Shown piece by piece: positions 46,250-55,319 of a DNA stretch of 64,000 bases. A program made the position numbers and the translations under genes. Source of the stretch: Mucilaginibacter glaciei (GTDB taxonomy: Bacteria > Bacteroidota > Bacteroidia > Sphingobacteriales > Sphingobacteriaceae); NCBI RefSeq assembly GCF_014773245.1, contig NZ_JACWMX010000007.1, positions 62,001 to 126,000 of the forward strand, written 5' to 3'. Each line of letters begins with the position of its first letter. Position 1 is the first letter of the stretch. The notes beneath the pieces were generated by a model. It searched no databases, was not told the origin of the DNA, and was given only the letters and a program-made list of their open reading frames with translations.

Positions 46250-46933
46250 TTAATCGCGCCATAAAAATGGGAACAGTATTAATGAAGATGCGATAACGAT
46301 AACATTGATGGCCAGTAATACGCCGATGTTACCCAAGCTTAGCCCCCTGTCAATTCCATCCATTGCAGCTTTGCTCACTTTTATCAGCAGCAAGATCACC
46401 GGGATGATCACCGGAAAGCTCAAAATCGCCATCAGCGTGCCATTATTACCCGCCTTTGATGCAATAGCCGATATCATCGTAAATACGGTTGAGAAACTGG
46501 TACTGCCCAACAGTACGATAACAAAGTAAAACAACAGATCATTAACCGAATTGGTAAAAAACAGCGAGTAAACAATAAAAGCCAATATGCTCAAAAGCCC
46601 CATCAGCAAAGTGTTGTAAATGGTTTTTGAAAGTATGATTGCCTGCGGATGTGCTATGCAATAATAGTAGAGTAAACGGCTTTTACTCTCCTGCAAAAAA
46701 CTCTTGGCAATTGCATTAACCGATGCAAAAAGCATAATAATCCAGAACAGGATGTTCCAAACGATGGGATAACCCTGGCTACCCTTGAAACCCGGGTTTA
46801 GGTTAAAAGAAATGTAGCATACAAATACTGTAGATACGATGTAAAGCAGGATGCCGTTAAAAGCGTATTTGGAGCGCCACTCCAGCACTATTTCTTTCTT
46901 TAACAATTCAAAGGTTTGCCCCATGAGTTTCAT
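46250..46933 (-). CDS. ccmB: Heme exporter membrane subunit CcmB
   Basis: A 227-residue protein with six membrane helices. The N-terminus LLKKEIVLEWRSKYAFNG is typical of CcmB, as are FWIIMLFASVNAIAKSFLQE and the LLYYYCIAHPQAIILSK segment. CcmB pairs with the ATPase CcmA to release holo-CcmE from CcmC. ccmA is not in this window. The start is ATG 46931-46933 (MKLMGQTFELL); ATG 46922-46924 (MGQTFELL) is equally possible. Confidence 0.92.
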   Translation of the reverse strand: MKLMGQTFELLKKEIVLEWRSKYAFNGILLYIVSTVFVCYISFNLNPGFKGSQGYPIVWNILFWIIMLFASVNAIAKSFLQESKSRLLYYYCIAHPQAIILSKTIYNTLLMGLLSILAFIVYSLFFTNSVNDLLFYFVIVLLGSTSFSTVFTMISAIASKAGNNGTLMAILSFPVIIPVILLLIKVSKAAMDGIDRGLSLGNIGVLLAINVIVIASSLILFPFLWRD

Positions 46934-47040
46934 CTTGCAAAGAAAGTCAAAAGTCCGGTAATCAGAAAGATAGAAGTTAACCAAAAACTCACATTACTAA
47001 AAAACCCTCTTCTTATGACTGATCAGTATTTCCTATTATC

Positions 47041-47077
47041 TTTTCGGACTTCCCGACTTTTCGACTTCCGGTCTAAA
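47041..47077. repeat. Degenerate tandem CGACTT word repeat
   Basis: TTCGGACTT, CCCGACTT, TTCGACTT and a decayed CCGGTC follow each other, a 7-9 bp degenerate tandem array just upstream of the SDR start. Its style matches the other short-word tracts in this window. Confidence 0.5.
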
Positions 47078-47093
47078 AATATAACTTAGCAGC

Positions 47094-47903
47094 ATGAAAC
47101 AATTGCAGTTAAACGGTAAGTGGGTATTGGTTACGGGGGCATCATCTGGCCTTGGGCAGGAAATGGCCCGCCAGCTGGCGCATAACTTTAAGGCCAACCT
47201 CATTATCGCTGCACGCCGCGCCGATAAACTCGATCAGCTTAAAACCGAACTGGAAACATCAGCCGGGATCAAGGTAAAGGTGATCACTGCTGATCTATCC
47301 ATCCCTGAAGAAGCCGACCGTGTTATTGCCGAATGTATTGCCGGCGGTGACTTATCGGGTGCCCTTTTAAATGCGGGAGTTACCTATTTTGGCAGGCATA
47401 CCCAACTACCATGGGACAGTTTTGAAAGCATTCTTAAAACCAACGTTATAGGTGTAGTGCGCATGACCAACAGCCTGGTGACATATTTTGAACAGCCCGG
47501 TAAAGAAGGCAGCCTGATGCTGGTATCAAGTATGGCCGGTTATTTCCCGGTGCCTTACCAGGCCGCATACTCTGCTACCAAGGCATTTATTACGGCCTTT
47601 GGCAGTGCGCTGCATTATGAATTAACCAATCCTAACTTTTCAATAACCGTGTTTGCGCCGGGCGGTATTGCTACCGAAATGACCGACGGTAATAAATTCA
47701 ATGAGCTCAAGAGTTGGCTAATGCCGGTAAGCCAGGCTGCTAAAGAGGGCATCCATGCTTTTGTAAGCCGTAAGTATAATTATGTGCCGGGCTTTTTAAA
47801 CAGGGTTGGCAGCGTAATGATGAACTTTTTGCCAAAACGCTTCCTTACCGGGAATATGAGCAAGGTTTACTTAAAATCGTTGGTAAAGGCCGAAACTGAA
47901 TAG
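47094..47903 (+). CDS. Classical short-chain dehydrogenase/reductase
   Basis: A 269-residue cytosolic SDR. It shows the cofactor motif VTGASSGLGQEMARQLA, the NAG motif ALLNAGVTYFG, the catalytic Ser in LVSSMAGYF, and YSATKAFITAF with the catalytic Tyr/Lys pair. It belongs to the DltE/YqjQ-like group acting on alcohols or ketones; the substrate is unknown. The alkyltransferase remnant begins six bases after its stop, so the two were once an operon. Confidence 0.9.
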   Translation: MKQLQLNGKWVLVTGASSGLGQEMARQLAHNFKANLIIAARRADKLDQLKTELETSAGIKVKVITADLSIPEEADRVIAECIAGGDLSGALLNAGVTYFGRHTQLPWDSFESILKTNVIGVVRMTNSLVTYFEQPGKEGSLMLVSSMAGYFPVPYQAAYSATKAFITAFGSALHYELTNPNFSITVFAPGGIATEMTDGNKFNELKSWLMPVSQAAKEGIHAFVSRKYNYVPGFLNRVGSVMMNFLPKRFLTGNMSKVYLKSLVKAETE

Positions 47904-47909
47904 CCTGAT

Positions 47910-48398
47910 ATGGAGCAGGTTTACTATCGTACACCCTTAGGTACTGCCCTGCTGGTTGCAGACAACGGCTATTTATGTACAGTTTCAGTAAGGGATGAGG
48001 ACGGTTTGGAAGAGACCGATACCAACGTACCCGTACTCTTATAAACCATCAAACAGCTGAAAGAATACTTTGAAGGTGAGCGCAAGGAATTTAACCTGCC
48101 GTTAAAACAAAGAGGTACAGATTTCCAGCAATTGGTATGGCAAGAGTTGTTGACTATACCCTATGGCAACACCATTACTTACAGCAGGCAATCACATCAA
48201 ATGAAAAATCCGCTGGCTATCCGCGCGATTGCGGCAGCCAACGGAAAAAATAACTTGTGGGTAATTGTACCCTGCCACCGGGTTATTGGCAGCAACGGCA
48301 GCCTTACCGGCTACGCAGGTGGCTTATGGCGCAAAAAATGGTTATTGGATCACGAGGCCCGTTTGACGGGAGTAGGCCAAACTACACTACCTTTTTAA
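47910..48398 (+). pseudogene. ogt: Methylated-DNA-protein-cysteine methyltransferase broken by one TAA
   Basis: ATG 47910 opens a frame MEQVYYRTPLGTALLVADNG to TNVPVLL, then TAA at 48042-48044 (codon 45), and continues in the same frame as TIKQLKEYFEGERKEF, QQLVWQELLTIPYGNTITYS, NPLAIRAIAAANGKNN, VPCHRVIGSNGSLTGYAGG and WLLDHEA. The acceptor Cys (codon 122) and all family motifs are present. Apart from the stop nothing is damaged. The enzyme repairs O6-alkylguanine in DNA. The last 17 bases overlap the convergent hybrid kinase gene. Re-initiation at ATG 48132 would leave the active-site domain without its N-terminus. Confidence 0.85.
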
Positions 48399-50328
48399 AC
48401 CGGCGTCCGCCATTTAGCAATTTTACCATTTTTGCGTGCAGTTCATGCGGTTCAAATGGTTTCGGCAAAACATCATTCATTCCGGCAGACAATGCTTCCT
48501 GATGCTCGTGCTCATAAGCGGCTGCAGATAAGGAAATGATAGGTACGCTACGTTTAGGCTCGTCAAAATCCATGCGGATTATCCTGGCCGCCTGGTAACC
48601 ATTAAGGCCGGGCATGTGGGTATCCATCAACACCATGTCGTAATCATTCTCTTTCAAACGTTCTATGGCACTGGTACCATTGTCGGCCACATCAACGGTA
48701 ACATTCCAGTCTTTCAGCATCTTAGAAAGCATAAACTGATTGATCAGGTTATCCTCCGCCACCAACACATGGATATTTACAAACGGCGCCAGTAACTTGC
48801 CTTTTTTAGGCTCTAATTTCACATCGGGGCTATCGGCCACGTTAAACCAGTTTGTAAAACTAAATTCACTACCCTGGCCTTCTTCACTGATAACAGATAG
48901 TTCGCCGCCTTTCAATTCAACCAGTTTTTTAACAATGGCCAATCCCAATCCTGTACCGCCATATTTGCTGGCAGTATCATCTTCGGCCTGTTCAAAAGAT
49001 TCAAAGATCTTTGATAATCTATCGGCCGGGATGCCTATACCACTATCTTCAACACTAAACTTTAGCTTTGCTTTATGATCAAATTGCTGTATAACCGCAA
49101 CCTTCAATTTCACAAAGCCATGCGATGTAAATTTGATGGAGTTGCTTAAAAGGTTCATCAGAATCTGGTTAAGCCGCAATGAATCTACCATCAAGGTCTC
49201 AGGCACATCCTTGTCTATCTGTAAAGTAAAATCAATGTCCTTTTCATCGGCGTTGAATTTAAGCAGACCGTGCACCATTGTCACAATTTCGCGCAGGTTG
49301 CTTGGCGTGCGGACGATATTAAATTTACCCGCTTCTATTTTAGAGATATCGAGCACGTCGTTAATCACGCCTAATAAAGATCGCGAAGAAGTTTCCATCA
49401 TCTCCAGCAAATTGGCCTGCTGTTCGGTAACACCGCTTTTGCGCAGCATATTTGTTAACCCAATGATGCCGTTAACAGGTGTGCGCAGCTCATGGCTCAT
49501 GTTAGCCAAAAAGGTTTCCTTTACTTTTTTACCATATTCGGCAGCCTCTTTTGATTTGATCAATTGCTGCTGGTAGCTTTTTTGCGGCGAATTGTCGCTG
49601 ATATTTAAAAAGATCATCCGGTTACGGTATGATGCCCGGCAATTTGTCCATATGCTCCGCTTATCGAATGTGTTGAATTGCGATTCAAATGAGGCGAACG
49701 ACAGATTATCTTTGATAATACCGCCCAACGTTTTCCGCAAGGTATCGTGTTCGGCATCGATAGCCAGGTCAATTATGCTCTTGCCGATCAGTTCGGTAGG
49801 CTTGTAACCCAGTATTTGTTCAACGGCCGGATTTATGGTGGTTATACGCAGGTTACCTGCATCAACAGAACAGATTATATCAGCACTGTTTTTTACCACG
49901 ATAGCGTAGGCTTGTAATTCTTCGTTTTTTTCTAAGATCTCGGCCTGCTGGCGTGCAAGCGTAATAAACGAATCGACCTTTGCGGAGGTAATATAAGGGT
50001 CAAGCGGTTTGTATAAATAATCAACAGCGCCTGCGCCAAGGCCCTTAACCGCATACTTACTTTCTTTTGATATAGCGGTAACAAAAATTACCATAATATC
50101 TTTTGTGCGCGGGTTTGATTTCAGCATCTCTACCAATTCAAAGCCATCCATTTCGGGCATCTGAACGTCTACCAAAGCTATAGAGATCTGATTTTCCCAG
50201 GCAATTTTGAGGGCGTCATTAGGTGAGGTAGTAGTAAACAACCTGATATCTGGCCGCTTTAAAAGGGCTTCGAGCGCTATTATGTTTTCCTCTCTGTCAT
50301 CAACAATGAGGATATTTATTGGGGTCAT
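48382..50328 (-). CDS. Hybrid histidine kinase REC-PAS-HisKA-HATPase-REC
   Basis: A 648-residue cytosolic kinase. It starts with a receiver (INILIVDDREENI, VDVQMPEMDGFELVEML, Asp near residue 54). A PAS domain follows (about 140-260, ADIICSVDAGNLRITTINPAVEQIL). HisKA has His near 278 (NMSHELRTPVNGIIGL). The catalytic ATPase shows NLLSNSIKFT, DSGIGIPADRL and GGTGLGLAIVKKLVEL. The C-terminal receiver has LVAEDNLINQFML and LMDTHMPGLNGYQA (Asp near 566). No membrane segment is present. It is the last gene of the HK-CheR-CheB-HK run, 29 bases after cheB. Confidence 0.93.
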   Translation of the reverse strand: MTPINILIVDDREENIIALEALLKRPDIRLFTTTSPNDALKIAWENQISIALVDVQMPEMDGFELVEMLKSNPRTKDIMVIFVTAISKESKYAVKGLGAGAVDYLYKPLDPYITSAKVDSFITLARQQAEILEKNEELQAYAIVVKNSADIICSVDAGNLRITTINPAVEQILGYKPTELIGKSIIDLAIDAEHDTLRKTLGGIIKDNLSFASFESQFNTFDKRSIWTNCRASYRNRMIFLNISDNSPQKSYQQQLIKSKEAAEYGKKVKETFLANMSHELRTPVNGIIGLTNMLRKSGVTEQQANLLEMMETSSRSLLGVINDVLDISKIEAGKFNIVRTPSNLREIVTMVHGLLKFNADEKDIDFTLQIDKDVPETLMVDSLRLNQILMNLLSNSIKFTSHGFVKLKVAVIQQFDHKAKLKFSVEDSGIGIPADRLSKIFESFEQAEDDTASKYGGTGLGLAIVKKLVELKGGELSVISEEGQGSEFSFTNWFNVADSPDVKLEPKKGKLLAPFVNIHVLVAEDNLINQFMLSKMLKDWNVTVDVADNGTSAIERLKENDYDMVLMDTHMPGLNGYQAARIIRMDFDEPKRSVPIISLSAAAYEHEHQEALSAGMNDVLPKPFEPHELHAKMVKLLNGGRRFKKVV

Positions 50329-50357
50329 TTTATTTGTCTCTAAGGTATGGGGCCAAT

Positions 50358-50954
50358 TCAGGATATACTACTTTGTATCAACTCAAAAATTTCATTATTA
50401 CTTAAAACGTATCCTGCAGCCTCTCTATCAATAGCCGACTGTGGCATCTCGGCCATTTCTGCGTCAACGGGGCTTTGTGCTATAGTCAATGCGCCGCAAT
50501 TTCTTAATTTTAATAAACCCTCCGCACCATCCTGGTTTGCCCCCGAAAACAATATTGCCGTGCAACTTTGCTTGTATACTTCGGCAGCGCTTTCAAAGGT
50601 TACATCAATAGATGGCTTTGAATACCAAACAGCTTCAGAAACGTCAAGGCTAAAAAGTCCGTCACTTTCTATTAGGGTGTGGTAGTTAGCGGGGGCAATA
50701 TAAATTGCATTACCTTCTATTTTTTCCTTGTCGCTAACTTCACGCAGCAACATACGACTATTTTCGGCGAATAGTTTTTCTATCTCACTAAAAAAGTTCT
50801 TCTTACGGTGCATTACTATCACTACCGTTTTATTCAGATCGTGAGGAAACGATTTAACCATCCGAAAAATCAGTTTGAATGACCCCGCGGAGCCACCTAT
50901 CAGCAAAATTTTTGAGTTTTGCCACCGCGTGATGAGTTCAATATTAAGCGCCAA
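50358..50954 (-). CDS. cheB: CheB-type protein-glutamate methylesterase, catalytic domain only
   Basis: A 198-residue protein corresponding only to the CheB methylesterase domain; the usual N-terminal receiver is missing. The triad is visible: Ser22 in LLIGGSAGSF, His49 in VIVMHRKKN, and Asp142 in SGANQDGAEGL. YIAPANYHTLIE matches the substrate-side motif. CheB removes methyl groups placed by CheR on chemoreceptors. It overlaps the end of cheR by 11 bases. With no receptor gene near, its substrate is open; the neighbouring kinases are candidates. Confidence 0.9.
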   Translation of the reverse strand: MALNIELITRWQNSKILLIGGSAGSFKLIFRMVKSFPHDLNKTVVIVMHRKKNFFSEIEKLFAENSRMLLREVSDKEKIEGNAIYIAPANYHTLIESDGLFSLDVSEAVWYSKPSIDVTFESAAEVYKQSCTAILFSGANQDGAEGLLKLRNCGALTIAQSPVDAEMAEMPQSAIDREAAGYVLSNNEIFELIQSSIS

Positions 50955-51780
50955 TTTTTTGGTATATATTTTCTTTCTGGTTGATCACCTTAAACTTTTT
51001 GCGGAAAGAGTCTGAACGGATGGTTTCTTTGTTACCCAAGCACAGATAGCCCAGTGGGCAAAGGCTGCGGTAAAAAAGGTCGAGGATCCGCTCCTGCAGG
51101 TCGGTTTCAAAGTAAATAAAAACATTACGGCAAGTTATCATTTGAAACTCGTTAAAAACGGTATCAGATATCAGGTTATGTACAGAGAAAAGAGTGTTTT
51201 GCTTTAGCTCACTGTGCACGGCGGCGGCATCGTACATTACGGTAAAATGATCGGTTATTGAACCCGGCAGGCCGGTAAATAAGTAGTTTTCGGCGTAGCT
51301 TTTTATTTTGCGCAGGCTGTAGATACCTTTACGTGCTTCATTTAAAACCTCGGTATTAACATCGGTACCATAAATGAAGGATTTTTTCGACAGTTTATTT
51401 TCGTTGAGCAATATGGCTAATGAGTAGGCTTCCTCGCCTGAGGAGCACCCTGCGCACCAAACTTTGATATGCTGATAAGTTGACAAGTATGGAAAAACCT
51501 GGCTGTGCAAGGCTTTGTAAAAAGTAGGATCACGAAACATCTCGGTAACGTTTACCGTGATTTCTTCCAAAAATTCCTGGAAAAAAGCCGGGTCGTTTAC
51601 TAATACATGTTTAAGATCATAGAAGCTTAATTTTTTAAGCATTACAATCCTGTCCATGCGCCGTTTTAATGAGGCCTTTGTATACTCACTAAAATCAAAC
51701 CCATGAATTTTTTTTACCAGATCTATTATCTCGCTAATTTGCGGTTGTGTTAAAGTAAAATTGCTACTTGCAGTATCCAT
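50944..51780 (-). CDS. cheR: CheR-type protein-glutamate methyltransferase
   Basis: A 278-residue protein with the N-terminal CheR helical domain (IIDLVKKIHGFDFSEYTKAS, LKRRMDRIV) and the SAM-binding domain (IKVWCAGCSSGEEAYSLAIL, FIYGTDVNTEVLNEAR, MITCRNVFIYF). It uses S-adenosylmethionine to methylate glutamates of chemoreceptor-like proteins. It begins one base after the stop of the large hybrid kinase, so coupling is tight. It is a standalone CheR without TPR or other fusions. Confidence 0.93.
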   Translation of the reverse strand: MDTASSNFTLTQPQISEIIDLVKKIHGFDFSEYTKASLKRRMDRIVMLKKLSFYDLKHVLVNDPAFFQEFLEEITVNVTEMFRDPTFYKALHSQVFPYLSTYQHIKVWCAGCSSGEEAYSLAILLNENKLSKKSFIYGTDVNTEVLNEARKGIYSLRKIKSYAENYLFTGLPGSITDHFTVMYDAAAVHSELKQNTLFSVHNLISDTVFNEFQMITCRNVFIYFETDLQERILDLFYRSLCPLGYLCLGNKETIRSDSFRKKFKVINQKENIYQKIGA

Positions 51781-51781
51781 A

Positions 51782-54700
51782 TTATTTATCCAACCACATC
51801 TGCATCAAAGCTATCAGCCGGTCCATATCAACAGGTTTGGTTATATAATCGTTAGCACCTGCTGCTATACATTTTTCGCGGTCATCCTTCATGGCTTTTG
51901 CGGTTAATGCAATAACAGGCAGTTTTGCCCATTTGTTTTGCTTACGAATATGCCTTGTAGCCTCGTAACCATCCATTTTGGGCATCATAATATCCATCAG
52001 CACAATATCAATATCGGCAATTTCTTCTAACCGGGTAATGGCCTCTTCCCCATCGTTGGCAATAACTACATTCAGGTCGTAACTTTCTAAAGCGCTGCTA
52101 AGGGCAAATATATTACGCATATCATCATCAACAATCAACACCTTTTTACCTTTAATGGCATCTTTACCTTTGGTAATAGCCTTTGTTTTGCCGGTATTAC
52201 TTGTACCGGTTGCCTGAATGCCTGTTTCGCTGATCTTATTCAGGAATAGGTTCACCTCATCTATTAACCTGTCAGACGATTTGCTTGTTTTTACAACCAT
52301 GGCGTTTGCGTAGGTCATCAACCGGTTAACAGACGTTTTATCAAGCTCCATTGCGGTGTTAATAATTACCGGAAGTGATGCGAAACGATCTACTTCTTTT
52401 ATCTTATCCAGCAGGTCTAACCCCGAAATGTCGGGCAAATTGAGATCGAGTATCACACATTGATATTCGTTTTGATAAAGCATATTAAATGCCGACTCGC
52501 CATCAAACGCCTGGTCTACCGTTATCCCCTGGCTCTGCATCAGATCTTTAAGGGCCTGGCTTTGCGCCTTATGATCTTCTATTAATAAAATCTGGGTAAA
52601 CTTTGTACCGCTATTGGCCATGATATCACCAAACAGCTTATCAAGCGTTTCTGTATTCACCGGCTTTTTCAGGAAGCTGATAGCCCCCTCTTTACGCACA
52701 CGGTTGGCCGCAGCCTCGCCGGCCGACATTAAGTGAACAGGGATATGTACGGTTTCGCTATCTTCCTTTAACTCTTTTAATATCTGCCAGCCATCTTTGT
52801 CCGGCAGCATAATATCTAAAATCACGGCATCTGGTTGCTTTTCTTTAATAATTTGCACAGCGTTGGTACCTTCATTAACCATTACAGACGTGTAGCCATG
52901 GTCACGGGCGTAATCTTCCAGTATGTTTGCAAAGTTTTTATCATCCTCAACAATCACCACTAACGGATCGCGATCTGGTGTGCTTGGCTTTTTGATACCA
53001 CCCAAAAAGTTTGATGTGGTTGGCGTAAAGCTTTCTACAGTTTGTACATCGGCCACGGCTACCTCAACGGCTTCAAAAGGCAGCGTAAGCGTGAATTCAC
53101 TACCGACGCCCGGTTCACTTTTTAAAGAAATGCTACCACCAAGAAGGCCTGCCAATTCGCGGCTGATAGATAGCCCTAAACCCGTACCACCGTACTGCCT
53201 GCTGGTGGAGCCATCGGCTTGCTGGAAGGCGTCAAAGATGATCTTCTGCTTGTCGGCAGGGATGCCAATACCACTATCTTTAATTTTAAAGCTAACCGTA
53301 TTGTCACGGTGGCCCGGCGATGCTGTAATAGTGATGGAACCATGCTCGGGCGTAAATTTAAACGCGTTTGATAACAGGTTCTTGATCACCTGCTCCACCC
53401 TTACCTTGTCGGTAAAAATGGTTTGAGGTACATCGATAGCACTGGTTTTGTAATTGATCTTTTTGTTAATCGCAAACTCAGCAAATAACGATTGCATATC
53501 TCCAAGGATGTCAGAAATCTTCACTACCTCGTTCTGCATTTCCAGCTTACCGGATTCGATTTTAGAAAGGTCGAGAATATCGTTGATCAGCGTTAACAAG
53601 TCGTTACCCGCATTAAAGATCACGCTGGCATATTTGATCTGGTCTTCTGATAAGTTGGCAGGCTTGTTATCTTTCAGGATGCGCGCCAGAACCAATATGC
53701 TGTTAAGCGGGGTACGCAGCTCGTGGCTCATATTGGCCAAAAACTCTGATTTATACTTGCCGGTAGTTTCCAATTCATCTGCCTTGGCTGTGATGGATTG
53801 GCGGGCCTCTTCAATCGCCTGGTTCTTTTCTTCTAACAAACTGGCTTTCTCTTCCAGTTCGGCATTAGTGGTACGTAACTCTTCCTGCTGCACTCGTAAC
53901 TCCTCTTCTGATGCCTGTAACATTTCTGTTTTGTTCATCAGTTCCTCATTAGTCACACGCATTTCTTCCTGCTGCGCTTCCAGTTCTTCGGCTTGCTGCT
54001 GGGTTTCTTCAAAAAGGTCGTGCATAATGGTACGGGCCTGTGCGGTGTTTACCGCAATACCAATATCATTTGCCACCAATAAAATATAGTCTTTTACAGC
54101 GGGGTGCACTTCATTCAGATAACCTATCTCAACCACCCCCTTTAACTTTTTATCAAAAAAGAAAGGCACGATAAAGGTTTCTAAAAGGTCGCTCTCTAAC
54201 ATTGATGAGCCCACAACCAGTTTATCGTTCAGTTTGCCCTTAACCACTGCCGCACGTTCGTCTTTTGCGGCCTGGCCTATCCACCCTTCAGATAAGTTGA
54301 TATGCTGTTTTAAGGCAGCCGGGTTACTAAAGGCATAAGAAGCATGCAAATCGAGGCGATCAAGGTTTTCATCGTACAAATAAAACGTACCGGTAAGGGC
54401 CTGGGTATATTTGCTAATTTCTGCCAATATATTTTCGGCCAGTTCTTTTTCGCTCTGCTGGCCCTGCATTTTTTCGTTTAGCACGCCTGTACCTGTAAGC
54501 AACCAGTTTTTCGCGCGATTTTCTTCCAATACCTTTTCCAGCTCAAGGTTGGCCACGCGTACCTCTTCTTCGATCTTCTTTTGGCGGTTAAAGGTTCCCT
54601 GGATATAAAAGAACATGATAATGATGATCCCCAAGAATATTAAAGAACCAATTACAATCACCAATATCGCTTCCCTTGAAGCTTTTTCTGAATTTATCTT

Positions 54701-55216
54701 ACGCTGAACGAGCAGGTTATTCTCATTTTCTATTACCCGTTTATTAATATCACGGATACTATCCATATTGCCCTTCCCCGCCAAAAACATGTGGCGTTGC
54801 ACCATGTAATCCAACCCGAATTTCTCGCGGGTGTCTATGTTTAACTTAAGGATTGCCATTTGACGGGCAACTAACAACTTTAGCGAATCTATACGCTTAA
54901 CCTGCTCGGGGTTGTCTTGTATAAGATTACCTAACTCAGTTAAAGTTTCACCTATACGCGGTATAGCAACGTTATATGGATCTAAAAACTGCTTGTTGGC
55001 AGTGGCCCCATAGCCACGCATCCCGGTTTCGCCGTCAATAAGCGATTGCAGTAAACTGTTGGTGGTTTTTATTACCTTTTGGGTATGATCAACCCAAACG
55101 GTATCGTCTTCTAATTGGTTGATGCTTTTGTAAGAAAGTATCCCAACCAATAAAACAAGGACAATCGACACGCCGAAGCCTGCCAACACCTGATTACGAA
55201 AAGAAAGTTTAATCAT
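51782..55216 (-). CDS. Large hybrid histidine kinase: CHASE3, GAF-like, HisKA/HATPase, three receivers
   Basis: A 1144-residue membrane kinase. A TM helix near 10-28 and another near 180-205 flank a periplasmic CHASE3 domain (SLIDGETGMRGYGATANKQF). A GAF-like domain lies about 240-390. A coiled coil of Glu/Gln repeats spans 400-480. HisKA has His near 498 (NMSHELRTPLNSILVL), and the HATPase shows GGTGLGLSISREL. Three receivers follow, Asp near 800 (LDIMLPDKDGW), 925 (LDLNLPDISGL) and 1075 (LMDIMMPKMDGYEA). Similar multi-receiver kinases respond to stress in Bacteroidota. It heads the HK-CheR-CheB-HK block. Confidence 0.93.
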   Translation of the reverse strand: MIKLSFRNQVLAGFGVSIVLVLLVGILSYKSINQLEDDTVWVDHTQKVIKTTNSLLQSLIDGETGMRGYGATANKQFLDPYNVAIPRIGETLTELGNLIQDNPEQVKRIDSLKLLVARQMAILKLNIDTREKFGLDYMVQRHMFLAGKGNMDSIRDINKRVIENENNLLVQRKINSEKASREAILVIVIGSLIFLGIIIIMFFYIQGTFNRQKKIEEEVRVANLELEKVLEENRAKNWLLTGTGVLNEKMQGQQSEKELAENILAEISKYTQALTGTFYLYDENLDRLDLHASYAFSNPAALKQHINLSEGWIGQAAKDERAAVVKGKLNDKLVVGSSMLESDLLETFIVPFFFDKKLKGVVEIGYLNEVHPAVKDYILLVANDIGIAVNTAQARTIMHDLFEETQQQAEELEAQQEEMRVTNEELMNKTEMLQASEEELRVQQEELRTTNAELEEKASLLEEKNQAIEEARQSITAKADELETTGKYKSEFLANMSHELRTPLNSILVLARILKDNKPANLSEDQIKYASVIFNAGNDLLTLINDILDLSKIESGKLEMQNEVVKISDILGDMQSLFAEFAINKKINYKTSAIDVPQTIFTDKVRVEQVIKNLLSNAFKFTPEHGSITITASPGHRDNTVSFKIKDSGIGIPADKQKIIFDAFQQADGSTSRQYGGTGLGLSISRELAGLLGGSISLKSEPGVGSEFTLTLPFEAVEVAVADVQTVESFTPTTSNFLGGIKKPSTPDRDPLVVIVEDDKNFANILEDYARDHGYTSVMVNEGTNAVQIIKEKQPDAVILDIMLPDKDGWQILKELKEDSETVHIPVHLMSAGEAAANRVRKEGAISFLKKPVNTETLDKLFGDIMANSGTKFTQILLIEDHKAQSQALKDLMQSQGITVDQAFDGESAFNMLYQNEYQCVILDLNLPDISGLDLLDKIKEVDRFASLPVIINTAMELDKTSVNRLMTYANAMVVKTSKSSDRLIDEVNLFLNKISETGIQATGTSNTGKTKAITKGKDAIKGKKVLIVDDDMRNIFALSSALESYDLNVVIANDGEEAITRLEEIADIDIVLMDIMMPKMDGYEATRHIRKQNKWAKLPVIALTAKAMKDDREKCIAAGANDYITKPVDMDRLIALMQMWLDK

Positions 55217-55319
55217 AAAAAATGGTAAGGTTTATGTAGTACAAATATGTTTAAAAAAACTTATTGCTGTACTCCCATGTACGTAATAAACAGATAAGTA
55301 GTATAGATTTTTATTAGGC

